This document shows positions 39,416 to 47,723 of a stretch of 64,000 nucleotides of DNA, piece after piece. Position 1 is the first letter of the stretch. Every line of letters starts with the position of its first letter. Below the pieces are notes generated by a model that ran no database searches, was not told the origin of the DNA, and was given only the letters and a program-made list of their open reading frames with translations. The stretch spans positions 1-64,000 of the forward strand of contig CAMLFH010000010.1 of the NCBI GenBank assembly GCA_946479285.1, written 5' to 3'. Position numbers and translations under genes: made by a program. Origin of the DNA: an uncultured Flavobacteriales bacterium. Its GTDB lineage: Bacteria; Bacteroidota; Bacteroidia; Flavobacteriales; Crocinitomicaceae.

Positions 39416-39958
39416 ATGAATCGATATGAATACAACGATCAGATAATTGAAGTCTTCAATGAAGAAGCTGATTCTCCAAACAATTACTCGCTAACTTATT
39501 TTAGCGGCGACGAAAACGACTACCAAGTTAGTCATCATGGCATACGCGTTTTTCAGAATGGAATTGAAAAAGTAAGTTGCCTGCTGATTGGTTCTGGAGG
39601 AGCTACCGGCATACAGGAAAATTCTTCGTTGATCCAAGAGAATCGGTTGGTTGTTTGCTGCTGTGACACCATTTTTTGTATCAAATTGCCCACACTACAA
39701 CTGAACTGGAAACTAAAAGCGGATTTGGCTACTTGTTTTCAAATATTGCCCCTGAATGAAGATTTTATTGTACACGGAGAAGTAGAAATAAGTCGGATCG
39801 ACAGGAATGGATCTGTAAAGTGGTCATTTTCTGGTCACGATATTTTTGTCAGCATGGATGAAAACATTTCATTCGAACTTCTTTCAGACCATATTCTGTT
39901 ACACGATTTCATTGGAAACCGTTATATGTTGGACTTTAATGGAAAACCATTGACTTGA
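39416..39958 (+). CDS. orphan protein, 180 aa, possibly beta-propeller-like
   Basis: A soluble protein without signal peptide. It starts MNRYEYNDQIIEVFNEEAD and is strand-rich: 'LVVCCCDTIFCIKLPTLQLN', 'VHGEVEISRIDRNGSVKWSF' followed by SGHDIFVS, and an end 'FIGNRYMLDFNGKPLT'. The 'RIDRNGSVKWSFSGHDIF' phrase recurs, from memory, in small uncharacterised proteins of scattered distribution, which would suit an immunity or accessory protein. Its stop codon TGA abuts a 28-bp element: the A of TGA is 2 bases before GGTTCGAAC. Confidence 0.65.
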   Translation: MNRYEYNDQIIEVFNEEADSPNNYSLTYFSGDENDYQVSHHGIRVFQNGIEKVSCLLIGSGGATGIQENSSLIQENRLVVCCCDTIFCIKLPTLQLNWKLKADLATCFQILPLNEDFIVHGEVEISRIDRNGSVKWSFSGHDIFVSMDENISFELLSDHILLHDFIGNRYMLDFNGKPLT

Positions 39959-39960
39959 CC

Positions 39961-39988
39961 GGTTCGAACTTTGAACTGACTTGCCCAC
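39961..39988 (+). repeat. 28-bp element, copy C
   Basis: Same first 24 bases as copy A and ending TTGCCCAC (one change from TTGCGCAC). The preceding ACC is shared with copy A as well, so similarity reaches back into the stop codon of the upstream gene. A terminator follows at once. Confidence 0.75.
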
Positions 39989-39990
39989 CG

Positions 39991-40025
39991 AAAAAAATCC
40001 AGCATTTCTGTTGGATTTTTTTTTA
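39991..40025 (+). terminator. terminator after 28-bp element C
   Basis: AAAAATCCA (39993-40001) pairs with TGGATTTTT (40012-40020) around a 10-nt loop, and the T-run continues to about 40024. The 170 bp from here to the AraC gene hold its promoter and nothing else I can support. Confidence 0.8.
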
Positions 40026-40186
40026 TTTAGTATCGTGAACTAACCTCTGTTATTAAGATTACTTTTTCATATGTTCTTTTTTGTACTGCAAATTTCTGAC
40101 GATGATTATCTGGCATAGCAAAACAAATTCAGGATTCTTGTATACTCATCCACGTTTAATAATCGGTTTGTAAAGTTTGTTTTTTG

Positions 40187-40194
40187 TAACTTTG
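40187..40194 (+). promoter_or_regulatory. -7 promoter box of the first AraC gene, leaderless arrangement
   Basis: TAACTTTG matches TAnnTTTG and is 4 nt (TCTA) before the ATG at 40199. TTTG at 40167-40170 or 40176-40179 may be the -33 element. Confidence 0.6.
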
Positions 40195-40198
40195 TCTA

Positions 40199-41077
40199 AT
40201 GGAAAAAGAGAATATTCGTTCGGTCTCAGAGTTCAACAATGAATTAAAGTTAAAAGGCTTCAATGCTTTTCAGATTGAAACCGATGGAAATGCCACAAAG
40301 GTCTACAGCCGGAAAGATTTTTATAAGATTTGCCTCACTACTGGGAAAAGTAAAATTCATTATGCAGATAAAACTTTTGAGCAGGAAGGTACTATTCTCT
40401 TCTTCGGAAATCCACACATTCCATACTCCTGGGAGACAATATCCACAACTTACGTGGGGTATACCATTTTGTTTTCGGAAGAGTTCTTTCAGAAATCAGA
40501 ACGTTCCGAAAGCCTTTTGCAATCGTCCTTTTTTAAAATTGGCGGCACTCCTGTGTTGAAAATAACAGAAGCACAAAGAGAGTTCCTCAATACAATTTTC
40601 CAAAAAATGATTGATGAACAAAAGAGCGATTATCAATTCAAAGATGAGCTCATACGCAATTACATCAGCCTGATCGTTCATGAATCGTTAAAGCTGGAAC
40701 CGGCAGAAAACTACACCCGAAGCAACAATGCCGCTTCACGGATTACAAACGTTTTTCTCGAACTTCTGGAAAGACAATTCCCTATTGAGACCAGTGAAAA
40801 ACCACTGGAATTAAAAACAGCGCAGGATTACGCCAGGGAACTCAATTTACATGTCAATTACCTGAACCGCGTAGTGAAAGAAGTCACCGGTAAATCGACA
40901 ACCACACACATCACTGAACGCATTGTAGCCGAGGCCAAAGCAATGTTGCTCCACACCGATTGGAATGTATCAGAAATAGCCTACGCACTTGGGTTTGAAT
41001 CACCATCCTATTTTAATAACTACTTCAAGAAAAATACGGGCACCAATCCAAAGAAGATCCGGTTAGACATAGTTTGA
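40199..41077 (+). CDS. AraC family transcriptional regulator
   Basis: A 292-residue regulator. The N-terminal 170 residues form a cupin-like sensor region ('YADKTFEQEGTILFFGNPHI', 'YSWETIS'), and the C-terminal 100 residues an AraC-type double helix-turn-helix: 'ARELNLHVNYLNRVVKEVTG' and 'VSEIAYALGFESPSYFNNYF', with 'TGTNPKKIR' at the end. It probably controls the acetyltransferase and hydrolase genes that follow in the same direction. The ligand is unknown. Confidence 0.92.
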   Translation: MEKENIRSVSEFNNELKLKGFNAFQIETDGNATKVYSRKDFYKICLTTGKSKIHYADKTFEQEGTILFFGNPHIPYSWETISTTYVGYTILFSEEFFQKSERSESLLQSSFFKIGGTPVLKITEAQREFLNTIFQKMIDEQKSDYQFKDELIRNYISLIVHESLKLEPAENYTRSNNAASRITNVFLELLERQFPIETSEKPLELKTAQDYARELNLHVNYLNRVVKEVTGKSTTTHITERIVAEAKAMLLHTDWNVSEIAYALGFESPSYFNNYFKKNTGTNPKKIRLDIV

Positions 41078-41129
41078 ATTTCGTAATTATAGGTTTGATT
41101 GTTGCTACCAGTCAACCGGTGCTTCCCCG

Positions 41130-41137
41130 TAACTTTG
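41130..41137 (+). promoter_or_regulatory. -7 promoter box of the acetyltransferase gene
   Basis: TAACTTTG, the same box as for the AraC gene, 24 nt before the ATG at 41162. It implies that the acetyltransferase and hydrolase genes form a unit separate from araC. Confidence 0.55.
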
Positions 41138-41161
41138 TATTCGTAATTAAATGCAAAGAAT

Positions 41162-41728
41162 ATGGAGGACACAACTATTTTCACAAGAGATCGATCAGGA
41201 GAAACCATTCAGCTGGACGATACCGAATACCCTTTGCTATTCAAGATTATCCAAAAAGCCATTCGGACAACCTCAAAGTTGAATAATCTGGTAACAGATG
41301 ATTTACAGGAGATCAACGCCGTCTTCAGTGAATTGATCGGCAAAAAAGTAGACGATTCATTCTTTATTATCCCGCCATTCTATTCAGATTTCGGCGAGAA
41401 TATCAGCATCGGGAAAAATGTGTTTGTAAACCATGCCTGTACGTTTATGGATCGTGGTGGAATCACTTTGGAAGATAACGTGCTTATCGGTCCGAAAGTA
41501 AACCTGATCACCACCAATCATCCAGTCAATCCTTCTGAAAGGAGAGCAACTATTTCTCAACCAATAGTCATCAAGAAAGGCGCTTGGATTGGTGTTGGTG
41601 CAACCATATTACCAGGAGTAACCATTGGAGAGAATTCCATTGTGGCTGCCGGAGCGGTGGTTTCCAAAGATGTTCCGGATAATTCAATCGTAGGCGGAGT
41701 TCCTGCCAAACCCATCAAGTCTATATAA
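41162..41728 (+). CDS. sugar O-acetyltransferase of the LacA/Maa hexapeptide family
   Basis: A 188-residue left-handed beta-helix acetyltransferase. After an N-terminal helical cap, hexapeptide repeats run from about 75 to 185: '[20 protein letters not shown]', '[17 protein letters not shown]', the catalytic His in '[11 protein letters not shown]', '[20 protein letters not shown]' and '[10 protein letters not shown]'. The enzyme transfers acetyl from acetyl-CoA to a sugar hydroxyl. It precedes the alpha/beta hydrolase by 16 bp. Confidence 0.92.
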   Translation: MEDTTIFTRDRSGETIQLDDTEYPLLFKIIQKAIRTTSKLNNLVTDDLQEINAVFSELIGKKVDDSFFIIPPFYSDFGENISIGKNVFVNHACTFMDRGGITLEDNVLIGPKVNLITTNHPVNPSERRATISQPIVIKKGAWIGVGATILPGVTIGENSIVAAGAVVSKDVPDNSIVGGVPAKPIKSI

Positions 41729-41744
41729 TTAAAACAATTTTAAT

Positions 41745-42788
41745 ATGAAAAGTAAAATCATCGCAGCAATCAGTACAATCCTTTTGTTTTTTCAAGCATT
41801 CGGACAAACAAAATCAACACAAACAATGGAGACAAAAACAGAACAATACACTTTCCAATTGAGTGAAAAAGTAACCCGGCAAAAAGTAACCTTCAAAACC
41901 CGCTATGGAATTACATTATCTGGGGATTTATATGTTCCGAAAAATGTTGGAACCGGAAAATTGGCAGCACTCGCGATCAGCGGTCCTTTTGGAGCTGTAA
42001 AAGAACAGTCTTCAGGACTGTATGCGAACCAGATGGCAGAACGTGGCTTTATAGCAATTGCGTTTGATCCGTCGTACACAGGTGAAAGCAGTGGCGAACC
42101 CCGCAATGTGGCATCACCCGATATCAGCACCGAAGATTTCAGTGCAGCAGTTGACTTTTTGGGACTTCAAAAAAATGTGGATAGAAATAGAATTGGCATC
42201 ATAGGGATTTGTGGCTTCGGCGGTTTCGCATTAAATGCAACAGTTGTAGATAAACGAGTGAAGGCTGTAGCTACCACCAGTATGTACGATATTTCGAGAG
42301 TAAACGCAAAAGGATACAATGATCAGATGACTCCGGAAGAACGGACAAAAGCGCTGGAGAAAATGAGTGCTCAAAGATGGGCGGATGCAGAAAATGGAAA
42401 ACCGGCATATCCTGAAACGCATTTGCCGGAAAAATTAACCGGAAATGAACCACAGTTCATCAAAGATTACTTCGATTATTACAAAACACCGAGAGGTTAC
42501 CACGAACGATCTTTGAATTCAACCACTGGATGGACAACAACCAATTCACTTTCATTTATGAATATGCCATTGTTGACCTATCTCAAAGAAATATCCCCAC
42601 GGCCAATGTTATTGATCGCGGGAGCAAATGCGCATTCCCGCTACATGAGTGAAGATATTTACAAAGAAGCTTCCGAACCGAAAGAATTGATGATCATTCC
42701 AAATGCCGTTCACGTAGATCTGTATGACAAAGTGGATGTAATCCCGTTTGACAAACTGGAGTCCTTTTTTAATGAATACCTCAAATAA
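41745..42788 (+). CDS. exported alpha/beta hydrolase
   Basis: A 347-residue hydrolase with a signal peptide (MKSKIIAAISTILLFFQAFGQ). The fold shows 'LAALAISGPFGAVKEQSSGL', the nucleophile elbow 'IGIIGICGFGGFALNA' with Cys or a neighbour in place of the normal GxSxG serine, and a C-terminal 'PRPMLLIAGANAHSRYMSED' and 'PNAVHVDLYD' with the Asp/His. It resembles the YcjY/dienelactone-type group, where a cysteine nucleophile is known, so GICGFGG may be active. It probably acts in the periplasm. A terminator follows. Confidence 0.85.
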   Translation: MKSKIIAAISTILLFFQAFGQTKSTQTMETKTEQYTFQLSEKVTRQKVTFKTRYGITLSGDLYVPKNVGTGKLAALAISGPFGAVKEQSSGLYANQMAERGFIAIAFDPSYTGESSGEPRNVASPDISTEDFSAAVDFLGLQKNVDRNRIGIIGICGFGGFALNATVVDKRVKAVATTSMYDISRVNAKGYNDQMTPEERTKALEKMSAQRWADAENGKPAYPETHLPEKLTGNEPQFIKDYFDYYKTPRGYHERSLNSTTGWTTTNSLSFMNMPLLTYLKEISPRPMLLIAGANAHSRYMSEDIYKEASEPKELMIIPNAVHVDLYDKVDVIPFDKLESFFNEYLK

Positions 42789-42850
42789 ATGTAAGAGTTA
42801 AACTATGACAATCAAGTAAAAAGCTTTCAATAAGGAATGAATTTATCCTG

Positions 42851-42886
42851 GAAATGCTCTGCCAATGGTGGGGCATTTGCCTTTTT
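42851..42886 (+). terminator. intrinsic terminator after the hydrolase gene
   Basis: AAATGC (42852-42857) and GCATTT (42873-42878) pair, extended by GCC/GGT inside, followed by GCC and five T. It closes the acetyltransferase-hydrolase unit. Confidence 0.65.
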
Positions 42887-42992
42887 AGTACATTTCAAAT
42901 TACATAAATCATCTATTTACACCCCGCTTATACGGGCAATTAACTTTTTATTTCTCGGAATTCTTAGGTTGAATGTCATAGAATTTAAGAAG

Positions 42993-43000
42993 TATATTTG
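42993..43000 (+). promoter_or_regulatory. -7 promoter box of the second AraC gene, leaderless arrangement
   Basis: TATATTTG matches TAnnTTTG and is 3 nt (AAT) before the ATG at 43004. An in-frame TTG inside the box is therefore not used as the start. Confidence 0.6.
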
Positions 43001-43003
43001 AAT

Positions 43004-43873
43004 ATGGTTTCAGACATCATAAAATACGACTTTAAGCCAGGACTTCCCATTGAATTCGAAGTTGTGAGTCTTCGCGACTTATACAATGTCCATAAAGAAT
43101 TAATGACCAGTCCTCATCGAACAGGTTTTTACCATGTACTTTGGTTTCAAAAAGGAATCACAAAACATTTGGTGGATTTCAAACAAGTAACTATTGAGCC
43201 GAATACCATTCTTTTTCTGAACAAAGACATCGTTCATCACTTTGATATTAAAGGAAACTTTGATGGAAAAGCCATTATGTTTACAGATAGCTTCTTCTGT
43301 AAAACTGAAGCTGATACAAAGTATTTACGGAATAGTATTTTATTCAACGATTTGTTTTCCGTCTCCAAAATCAAATTGAACCAGAATAAAGGGTTTGAAG
43401 ATTTGTTTGCTTTAATAATCGACGAATCAATGAATGAAAATGATCCTTTCCATTCAGACATCTTACGGAATCTACTTCACAATCTTTTATTGAAATCCGA
43501 AAGAGTTCGTCGTGAACAAGATTTTACGGAAATAAAAAAAGATGCCCATTTGGATTATGTCATCATGTTTAAAGATTTACTTGAAAAAGAATTTAGAAAC
43601 AGGAAGCAGGTAAGTAATTATACAGATGAATTGATTGTAAGCGCAAAACGTTTAAATCAGGCAACCAGTAAAGTATTGGGCAAATCACCTAAAGAACTGA
43701 TTGATGAAAGAGTTATGCTTGAAGCTAAAAGGTTATTGGTTTACACTAACGAAAGCGTTAAGGAAATCGGCTTTGAATTAGGCTTTGAAGAACCAACTAA
43801 CTTTATCAAATACTTTAGAAAGCATACTGATATTACTCCTGTGGAATTCCGTGAGCAATTCCGAATGGATTAA
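43004..43873 (+). CDS. AraC family transcriptional regulator
   Basis: A 289-residue regulator, distinct from the first AraC gene. The N-terminal sensor region has 'GFYHVLWFQKGITKHLVDFK' and 'PNTILFLNKDIVHHFDIKG', an AraC-type cupin. The DNA-binding part has 'VSAKRLNQATSKVLGKSPKE' and 'VKEIGFELGFEEPTNFIKYF', then 'TDITPVEFREQF'. The likely target is the NTF2-like gene 78 bp downstream. Starts at the ATG at 43004, which follows its promoter box by 3 nt. Confidence 0.92.
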   Translation: MVSDIIKYDFKPGLPIEFEVVSLRDLYNVHKELMTSPHRTGFYHVLWFQKGITKHLVDFKQVTIEPNTILFLNKDIVHHFDIKGNFDGKAIMFTDSFFCKTEADTKYLRNSILFNDLFSVSKIKLNQNKGFEDLFALIIDESMNENDPFHSDILRNLLHNLLLKSERVRREQDFTEIKKDAHLDYVIMFKDLLEKEFRNRKQVSNYTDELIVSAKRLNQATSKVLGKSPKELIDERVMLEAKRLLVYTNESVKEIGFELGFEEPTNFIKYFRKHTDITPVEFREQFRMD

Positions 43874-43951
43874 AAGTATCATTTAAAACCCCATTTATAC
43901 CTTTTCGACGCTAGAGCATTGTCGCAACTTTGTACCATTAAAAAAGATGAT

Positions 43952-44830
43952 ATGAAAAAGATGACTTTGTACACAGCGATAATTTTAGGAGTTGGATTAT
44001 CCCCTGCTTGTCAGGCACAAAACCGCTCAAATTCTAAAATAAAAAAAGAAAATAAAATGGAAAATTCAAACAAACAACAAGTAACAGAGCTGTTGAAGAG
44101 TATTCAAACAGGTGCTTCTGAGCCGATCGCATTTATTAATTCTGAAAAATACATTCAGCACAATTTAGGTGCAGCTGACGGACTTGCAGGATTTGGTGCA
44201 TTGTTAGGTCAACTTCCTAAAAATTCTGCAAAAGTAAATACAGTACGTGTTTTCCAGGATGGCGATTATGTCTTTTCACATACGGATTACAACTTTTTTG
44301 GTCCGAAAATCGGTTTCGATATTTTCAGATATGAAAATGGTAAAATCGTTGAGCATTGGGACAACCTTCAGGAAACACCAAAACAAGCCAACCCTAGTGG
44401 TCACACAATGATTGACGGAACTACTGAACTCAAAGATTTGGATAAAACCGAATCAAATAAAGTGCTTGTAAAAAATTTCGTGGATGATATTCTCGTAAAT
44501 GGAAAAATGGAGAAACTTGCGGGGTATTTTGATGGCGATAATTATATCCAACACAATCCACAAATTGCAGATCAATTATCAGGTCTTGGAAAAGCACTTG
44601 AATACCTTGCATCGATTGGTGTTACGATGAAATATGATACAATTCATAAAGTTTTGGGAGAAGGAAATTTCGTGCTAGTTGTAAGTGAAGGTACATTCGG
44701 TGGAAAACCAACAGCTTTCTACGATCTTTTCCGAGTTGAAAACGGAAAGATTGCTGAGCATTGGGATGTAATTGAAGAAATTCCAGCTAAAGTGAATTGG
44801 AAAAACAGTAACGGAAAGTTTGGTTTCTAA
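43952..44830 (+). CDS. exported protein with two SnoaL/NTF2-like domains
   Basis: A 292-residue protein with a signal sequence (MKKMTLYTAIILGVGLSPACQAQ) and two similar cone-fold domains, about 40-160 and 175-290. Each has a 'YIQHN' strand ('SEKYIQHNLGAADGLAGFG' and 'GDNYIQHNPQIADQLSGLG') and ends 'F(R)YENGKIVEHWDNLQE' or 'FRVENGKIAEHWDVIEE', so it arose by internal duplication. This is the SnoaL-like polyketide-cyclase-type group. The role is unknown. The 28-bp element D and a terminator follow. Confidence 0.87.
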   Translation: MKKMTLYTAIILGVGLSPACQAQNRSNSKIKKENKMENSNKQQVTELLKSIQTGASEPIAFINSEKYIQHNLGAADGLAGFGALLGQLPKNSAKVNTVRVFQDGDYVFSHTDYNFFGPKIGFDIFRYENGKIVEHWDNLQETPKQANPSGHTMIDGTTELKDLDKTESNKVLVKNFVDDILVNGKMEKLAGYFDGDNYIQHNPQIADQLSGLGKALEYLASIGVTMKYDTIHKVLGEGNFVLVVSEGTFGGKPTAFYDLFRVENGKIAEHWDVIEEIPAKVNWKNSNGKFGF

Positions 44831-44860
44831 GTAACCTGTCATTTTCTATTGAATGATTTT

Positions 44861-44888
44861 GGTCTACTTTTAGACTGAAATTGCGCAC
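44861..44888 (+). repeat. 28-bp element, copy D (diverged)
   Basis: GGTCTACTTTTAGACTGAAA followed by TTGCGCAC: same length, same GG start and same end as copies A and C. The arm is rebuilt with other bases (GTCTA pairs with TAGAC), so the pairing is kept although the sequence changed. Confidence 0.65.
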
Positions 44889-44890
44889 AA

Positions 44891-44933
44891 AAAAGAATCG
44901 GGATTTTACAGTAGTAAGGTTCCGATTCTTTTT
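44891..44933. terminator. terminator after 28-bp element D
   Basis: AAGAATCGG (44893-44901) pairs perfectly with CCGATTCTT (44922-44930), with A-run and T-run on the sides. It can stop both the NTF2-like gene and the convergent orphan gene. Confidence 0.85.
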
Positions 44934-44961
44934 CACTCTTCTCAAGACTTTTCAATATCGG

Positions 44962-45519
44962 TTATTCTATTTGCTGCTCTTGACTTTGAGCACGATACAT
45001 TTCCTCTGCATTTGAATACCATTGATATTTTGCTTCATCTGCGAACCAGTAAGGTGGTGGATACAAGCCAATCTCGTGTAAAAAGGGAATGTAATCATCC
45101 GCATCGAGACCATCTATTCGGAACATGGCAGATTCTTTGACGATTTCTCCGCCGCGAATGAAAACAAAGTATCCATCTGTAGGTATACTTGCAAAATCCG
45201 AATAATGCTCTAAAATAAAATTTTGAAGCCCCATTGTTCTGATCCAGTCAATCAGTGTTTTTAGAGAATGTCCGTATCCGTCCTCTTCTTCTGGATCAGT
45301 ATAGTCTTCGATATTCCAGTCAGAACCATTTTTTAATTCCAAATCATCCAGCAGTTCGTCAATCCGGGAAAATTTTAAAGCCTGCCCGATGAAATGTTCC
45401 AAATGATAAGGATTAATGTTTATTGGAATAATAACGCATGCTCCTTCCTTAAAATGAACGATTCCTTTATCAATTTCAAGGGGCTGATTGGTGATAATAG
45501 CTGTGATTTCCTGTCCCAT
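44962..45519 (-). CDS. orphan acidic protein, 185 aa
   Basis: A soluble protein without signal peptide. It contains 'GACVIIPININPYHLEHFIG', an acidic segment (DYTDPEEEDGYGHSL), 'GYFVFIRGGEIVKESAMFRI', 'LHEIGLYPPPYWF' and a Gln/Glu-rich end. Composition and size resemble immunity or accessory proteins of variable regions, but no family is recognised. It is the only minus-strand gene in the 38-51 kb accessory part and lies between 28-bp elements D and E. Confidence 0.62.
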   Translation of the reverse strand: MGQEITAIITNQPLEIDKGIVHFKEGACVIIPININPYHLEHFIGQALKFSRIDELLDDLELKNGSDWNIEDYTDPEEEDGYGHSLKTLIDWIRTMGLQNFILEHYSDFASIPTDGYFVFIRGGEIVKESAMFRIDGLDADDYIPFLHEIGLYPPPYWFADEAKYQWYSNAEEMYRAQSQEQQIE

Positions 45520-45576
45520 GTGGCTTATTTCTATCTAAAAATAATCAAAATAATTAACTCATTTCTGATCTATGTT

Positions 45577-45604
45577 GGTTCGAACTTTGAACTGACTTTC
45601 ACAC
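45577..45604 (+). repeat. 28-bp element, copy E
   Basis: The first 22 bases equal copy A, and the end reads TTTCACAC instead of TTGCGCAC. It lies 57 bp upstream of the minus-strand orphan gene and 145 bp before kup. No terminator hairpin follows, unlike copies A, C and D. Confidence 0.65.
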
Positions 45605-45749
45605 CGGGCAACAAAAAAATAACTGCACGCCAAAAGTGGGTAACCGTTCATGCAGCACCTAAATCTTTATATTTTCTTTACACCTGCGAAAGTACTTTTG
45701 ACTGTTCATTCCCATCAAAGGGACAGTATAAACATTCATTTGCATCATC

Positions 45750-47696
45750 ATGTCAAAAAGCCATCATCACGCCTTATCTTTTGCGGGATTGATTATCACG
45801 GTAGGAATTATCTTCGGGGATATAGGAACATCTCCTCTCTACGTATTAAAAGCCATTGCAGGAGACAGGAAACTGACCGAACAACTGATCCTCGGAGGGC
45901 TGTCCTGTATTTTCTGGACGCTGACCTTACAAACTACGATCAAGTATGTGATTATTACCCTGCGTGCTGACAATAAAGGGGAGGGTGGTGTTTTTTCATT
46001 GTACACTTTGGTAAGAAGACGAAAGCGCTGGCTGGTAATACCTGCCATGATAGGAGGTGCGGCCTTGCTTGCGGATGGAATTATCACTCCTCCCATATCG
46101 GTTTCTTCGGCAATTGAGGGATTAACATCTATTTATCCGCAGATTGAAACCCTCCCGATCATTATCGGAATTATTGTTGCGCTTTTTGTGATCCAGCAAT
46201 TCGGGACTGCTTTTGTGGGTAAGGCATTCGGCCCGGTAATGATGATCTGGTTTCTTATGCTCGGAACACTCGGAATTTCCAAACTCCTCACAGATGTGAG
46301 CGTTCTAAGGGCATTGAATCCCTATTATGCCTATGATTTACTGGCAAATTATCCCGGGGGATTTTGGCTGCTGGGTGCTGTTTTTCTTTGCACAACCGGC
46401 GCTGAAGCTTTATATTCTGATTTGGGACACTGCGGCAAACAAAATATCCGGGTAAGCTGGATCTTTGTGAAAGTGATGCTGGTAATCAACTATTTTGGAC
46501 AAGGAACCTATTTATTGCATCATCTCGGAAAGCCGATCCATGATGAAAATCCATTTTTCCTGATTGTCCCGGATTGGTTCCGCCTGACATCCATTATAAT
46601 AGCTGCAGCTGCTGCCATTGTCGCTTCGCAGGCACTGATTTCCGGATCGTTTACGCTTATCAATGAAGCAATCCGGTTGAATTTGTGGCCAAGGGTCCGG
46701 GTTCGTTTTCCTTCAGATATTAAAGGTCAGATCTATATTCCATCAGTCAACTGGTTTATGATGCTTGGTTGTATTGCCATGGTATTGTACTTCCGAAAGT
46801 CAGAGAATATGGAAGCTGCCTACGGATTGTCTATTGTTTTGGCAATGGTCAGTACCACCATCCTGTTGTATTTTTACATGGTACGCAGGCACTGGAACCC
46901 GGTGATCCGGATTTTGCTAACCTCCGTCTTTCTGCTCGTGGAAACCGGTTTCCTGATTGCACAGATTGAAAAATTCCCACACGGAGGTTACATTACGCTG
47001 ATGCTTGCAGTTGCTTTGATAAGTTTGATGTTTATCATTTTCAGAAGTAAGAAGATCCGAACAAGCTACCTGGAATACGTCAAGATCAAACATTATTTGC
47101 CTATTCTTCAAAAATTGTCGGCCGATGATCAGATTCCGGTTTATTCTACTCATTTGGTTTACCTGACAAGTGCTGAAAAAGTGGACGAGGTTGAATCGAA
47201 AGTGTTCTATTCCATCCTGGAACAGCAGCCCAAGCGTGCGGAACGTTACTGGTTTGTGCATGTAAAAACAGACGATGAACCCTATACCCTTGAATACAAA
47301 GCAACCAAGGTCATCACTCAGGGAACAAACGATATTATTCGCATCGACTTCAAACTGGGATTCCGGGTGCAGCCTAAATTGGATACGATGTTCCAGCAGG
47401 TAGTTTCCGAAATGGTAGCAAATAAAGAGATTGAAATTCAGAGTAGATTCGCCAACGAATATCATCGTTCGGACAATATCGGTGATTTCAGTTTTGTAAT
47501 CATTCGTAAATTTCTTTCCAATGACAATGAATTGCCCTGGTTCCAGAAAATAGTCATGAATGGGTATTTTGTATTAAAAGGATTGGCCCTTACAGAAAGA
47601 AATGAGTTCGGACTCGATCCGAGCAGTTTGGTGGAAGAGCAATTTCCCTACGTGTTATCCAAATCAACTCCTCAACAGGTTAAACGTGTAGATTAA
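45750..47696 (+). CDS. kup: KUP/HAK family potassium transporter
   Basis: A 648-residue K+ uptake protein of the inner membrane, thought to work as K+/H+ symporter. The N-terminus 'GLIITVGIIFGDIGTSPLYV' is diagnostic. About 12 membrane segments run to about residue 440, then a cytoplasmic C-terminal domain ('VPYVLSKSTPQQ'-like end and 'FRVQPKLDTMFQQVV'). Length fits. It is followed by kdpD, kdpE and an outer-membrane porin gene in the same direction, a pairing discussed in the findings. The 145-bp leader shows no riboswitch that I can recognise. Confidence 0.95.
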   Translation: MSKSHHHALSFAGLIITVGIIFGDIGTSPLYVLKAIAGDRKLTEQLILGGLSCIFWTLTLQTTIKYVIITLRADNKGEGGVFSLYTLVRRRKRWLVIPAMIGGAALLADGIITPPISVSSAIEGLTSIYPQIETLPIIIGIIVALFVIQQFGTAFVGKAFGPVMMIWFLMLGTLGISKLLTDVSVLRALNPYYAYDLLANYPGGFWLLGAVFLCTTGAEALYSDLGHCGKQNIRVSWIFVKVMLVINYFGQGTYLLHHLGKPIHDENPFFLIVPDWFRLTSIIIAAAAAIVASQALISGSFTLINEAIRLNLWPRVRVRFPSDIKGQIYIPSVNWFMMLGCIAMVLYFRKSENMEAAYGLSIVLAMVSTTILLYFYMVRRHWNPVIRILLTSVFLLVETGFLIAQIEKFPHGGYITLMLAVALISLMFIIFRSKKIRTSYLEYVKIKHYLPILQKLSADDQIPVYSTHLVYLTSAEKVDEVESKVFYSILEQQPKRAERYWFVHVKTDDEPYTLEYKATKVITQGTNDIIRIDFKLGFRVQPKLDTMFQQVVSEMVANKEIEIQSRFANEYHRSDNIGDFSFVIIRKFLSNDNELPWFQKIVMNGYFVLKGLALTERNEFGLDPSSLVEEQFPYVLSKSTPQQVKRVD

Positions 47697-47709
47697 GCAT
47701 TACATAGCT

Positions 47710-47717
47710 TATATTTG
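47710..47717 (+). promoter_or_regulatory. -7 promoter box of kdpD
   Basis: TATATTTG matches TAnnTTTG and lies 6 nt before the ATG at 47724, inside the 27-bp gap after kup. kdpDE may therefore have a promoter of its own. Confidence 0.5.
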
Positions 47718-47723
47718 AACATT

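Noticed and set aside
45605..45749. c-di-AMP or other riboswitch in the kup leader
   Set aside because: The 145-nt leader does not show the conserved helices of the ydaO type that I could look for by eye; it has only short AT-rich pairings.
45394..45792. 132-codon ORF bridging the gap before kup
   Set aside because: It overlaps the start of kup and of the orphan gene on the other strand and includes a 28-bp element; codon use is not like that of neighbours.
46917..47465. 182-codon antisense ORF inside kup
   Set aside because: It lies opposite the cytoplasmic domain of a clear kup gene, without promoter or domain.
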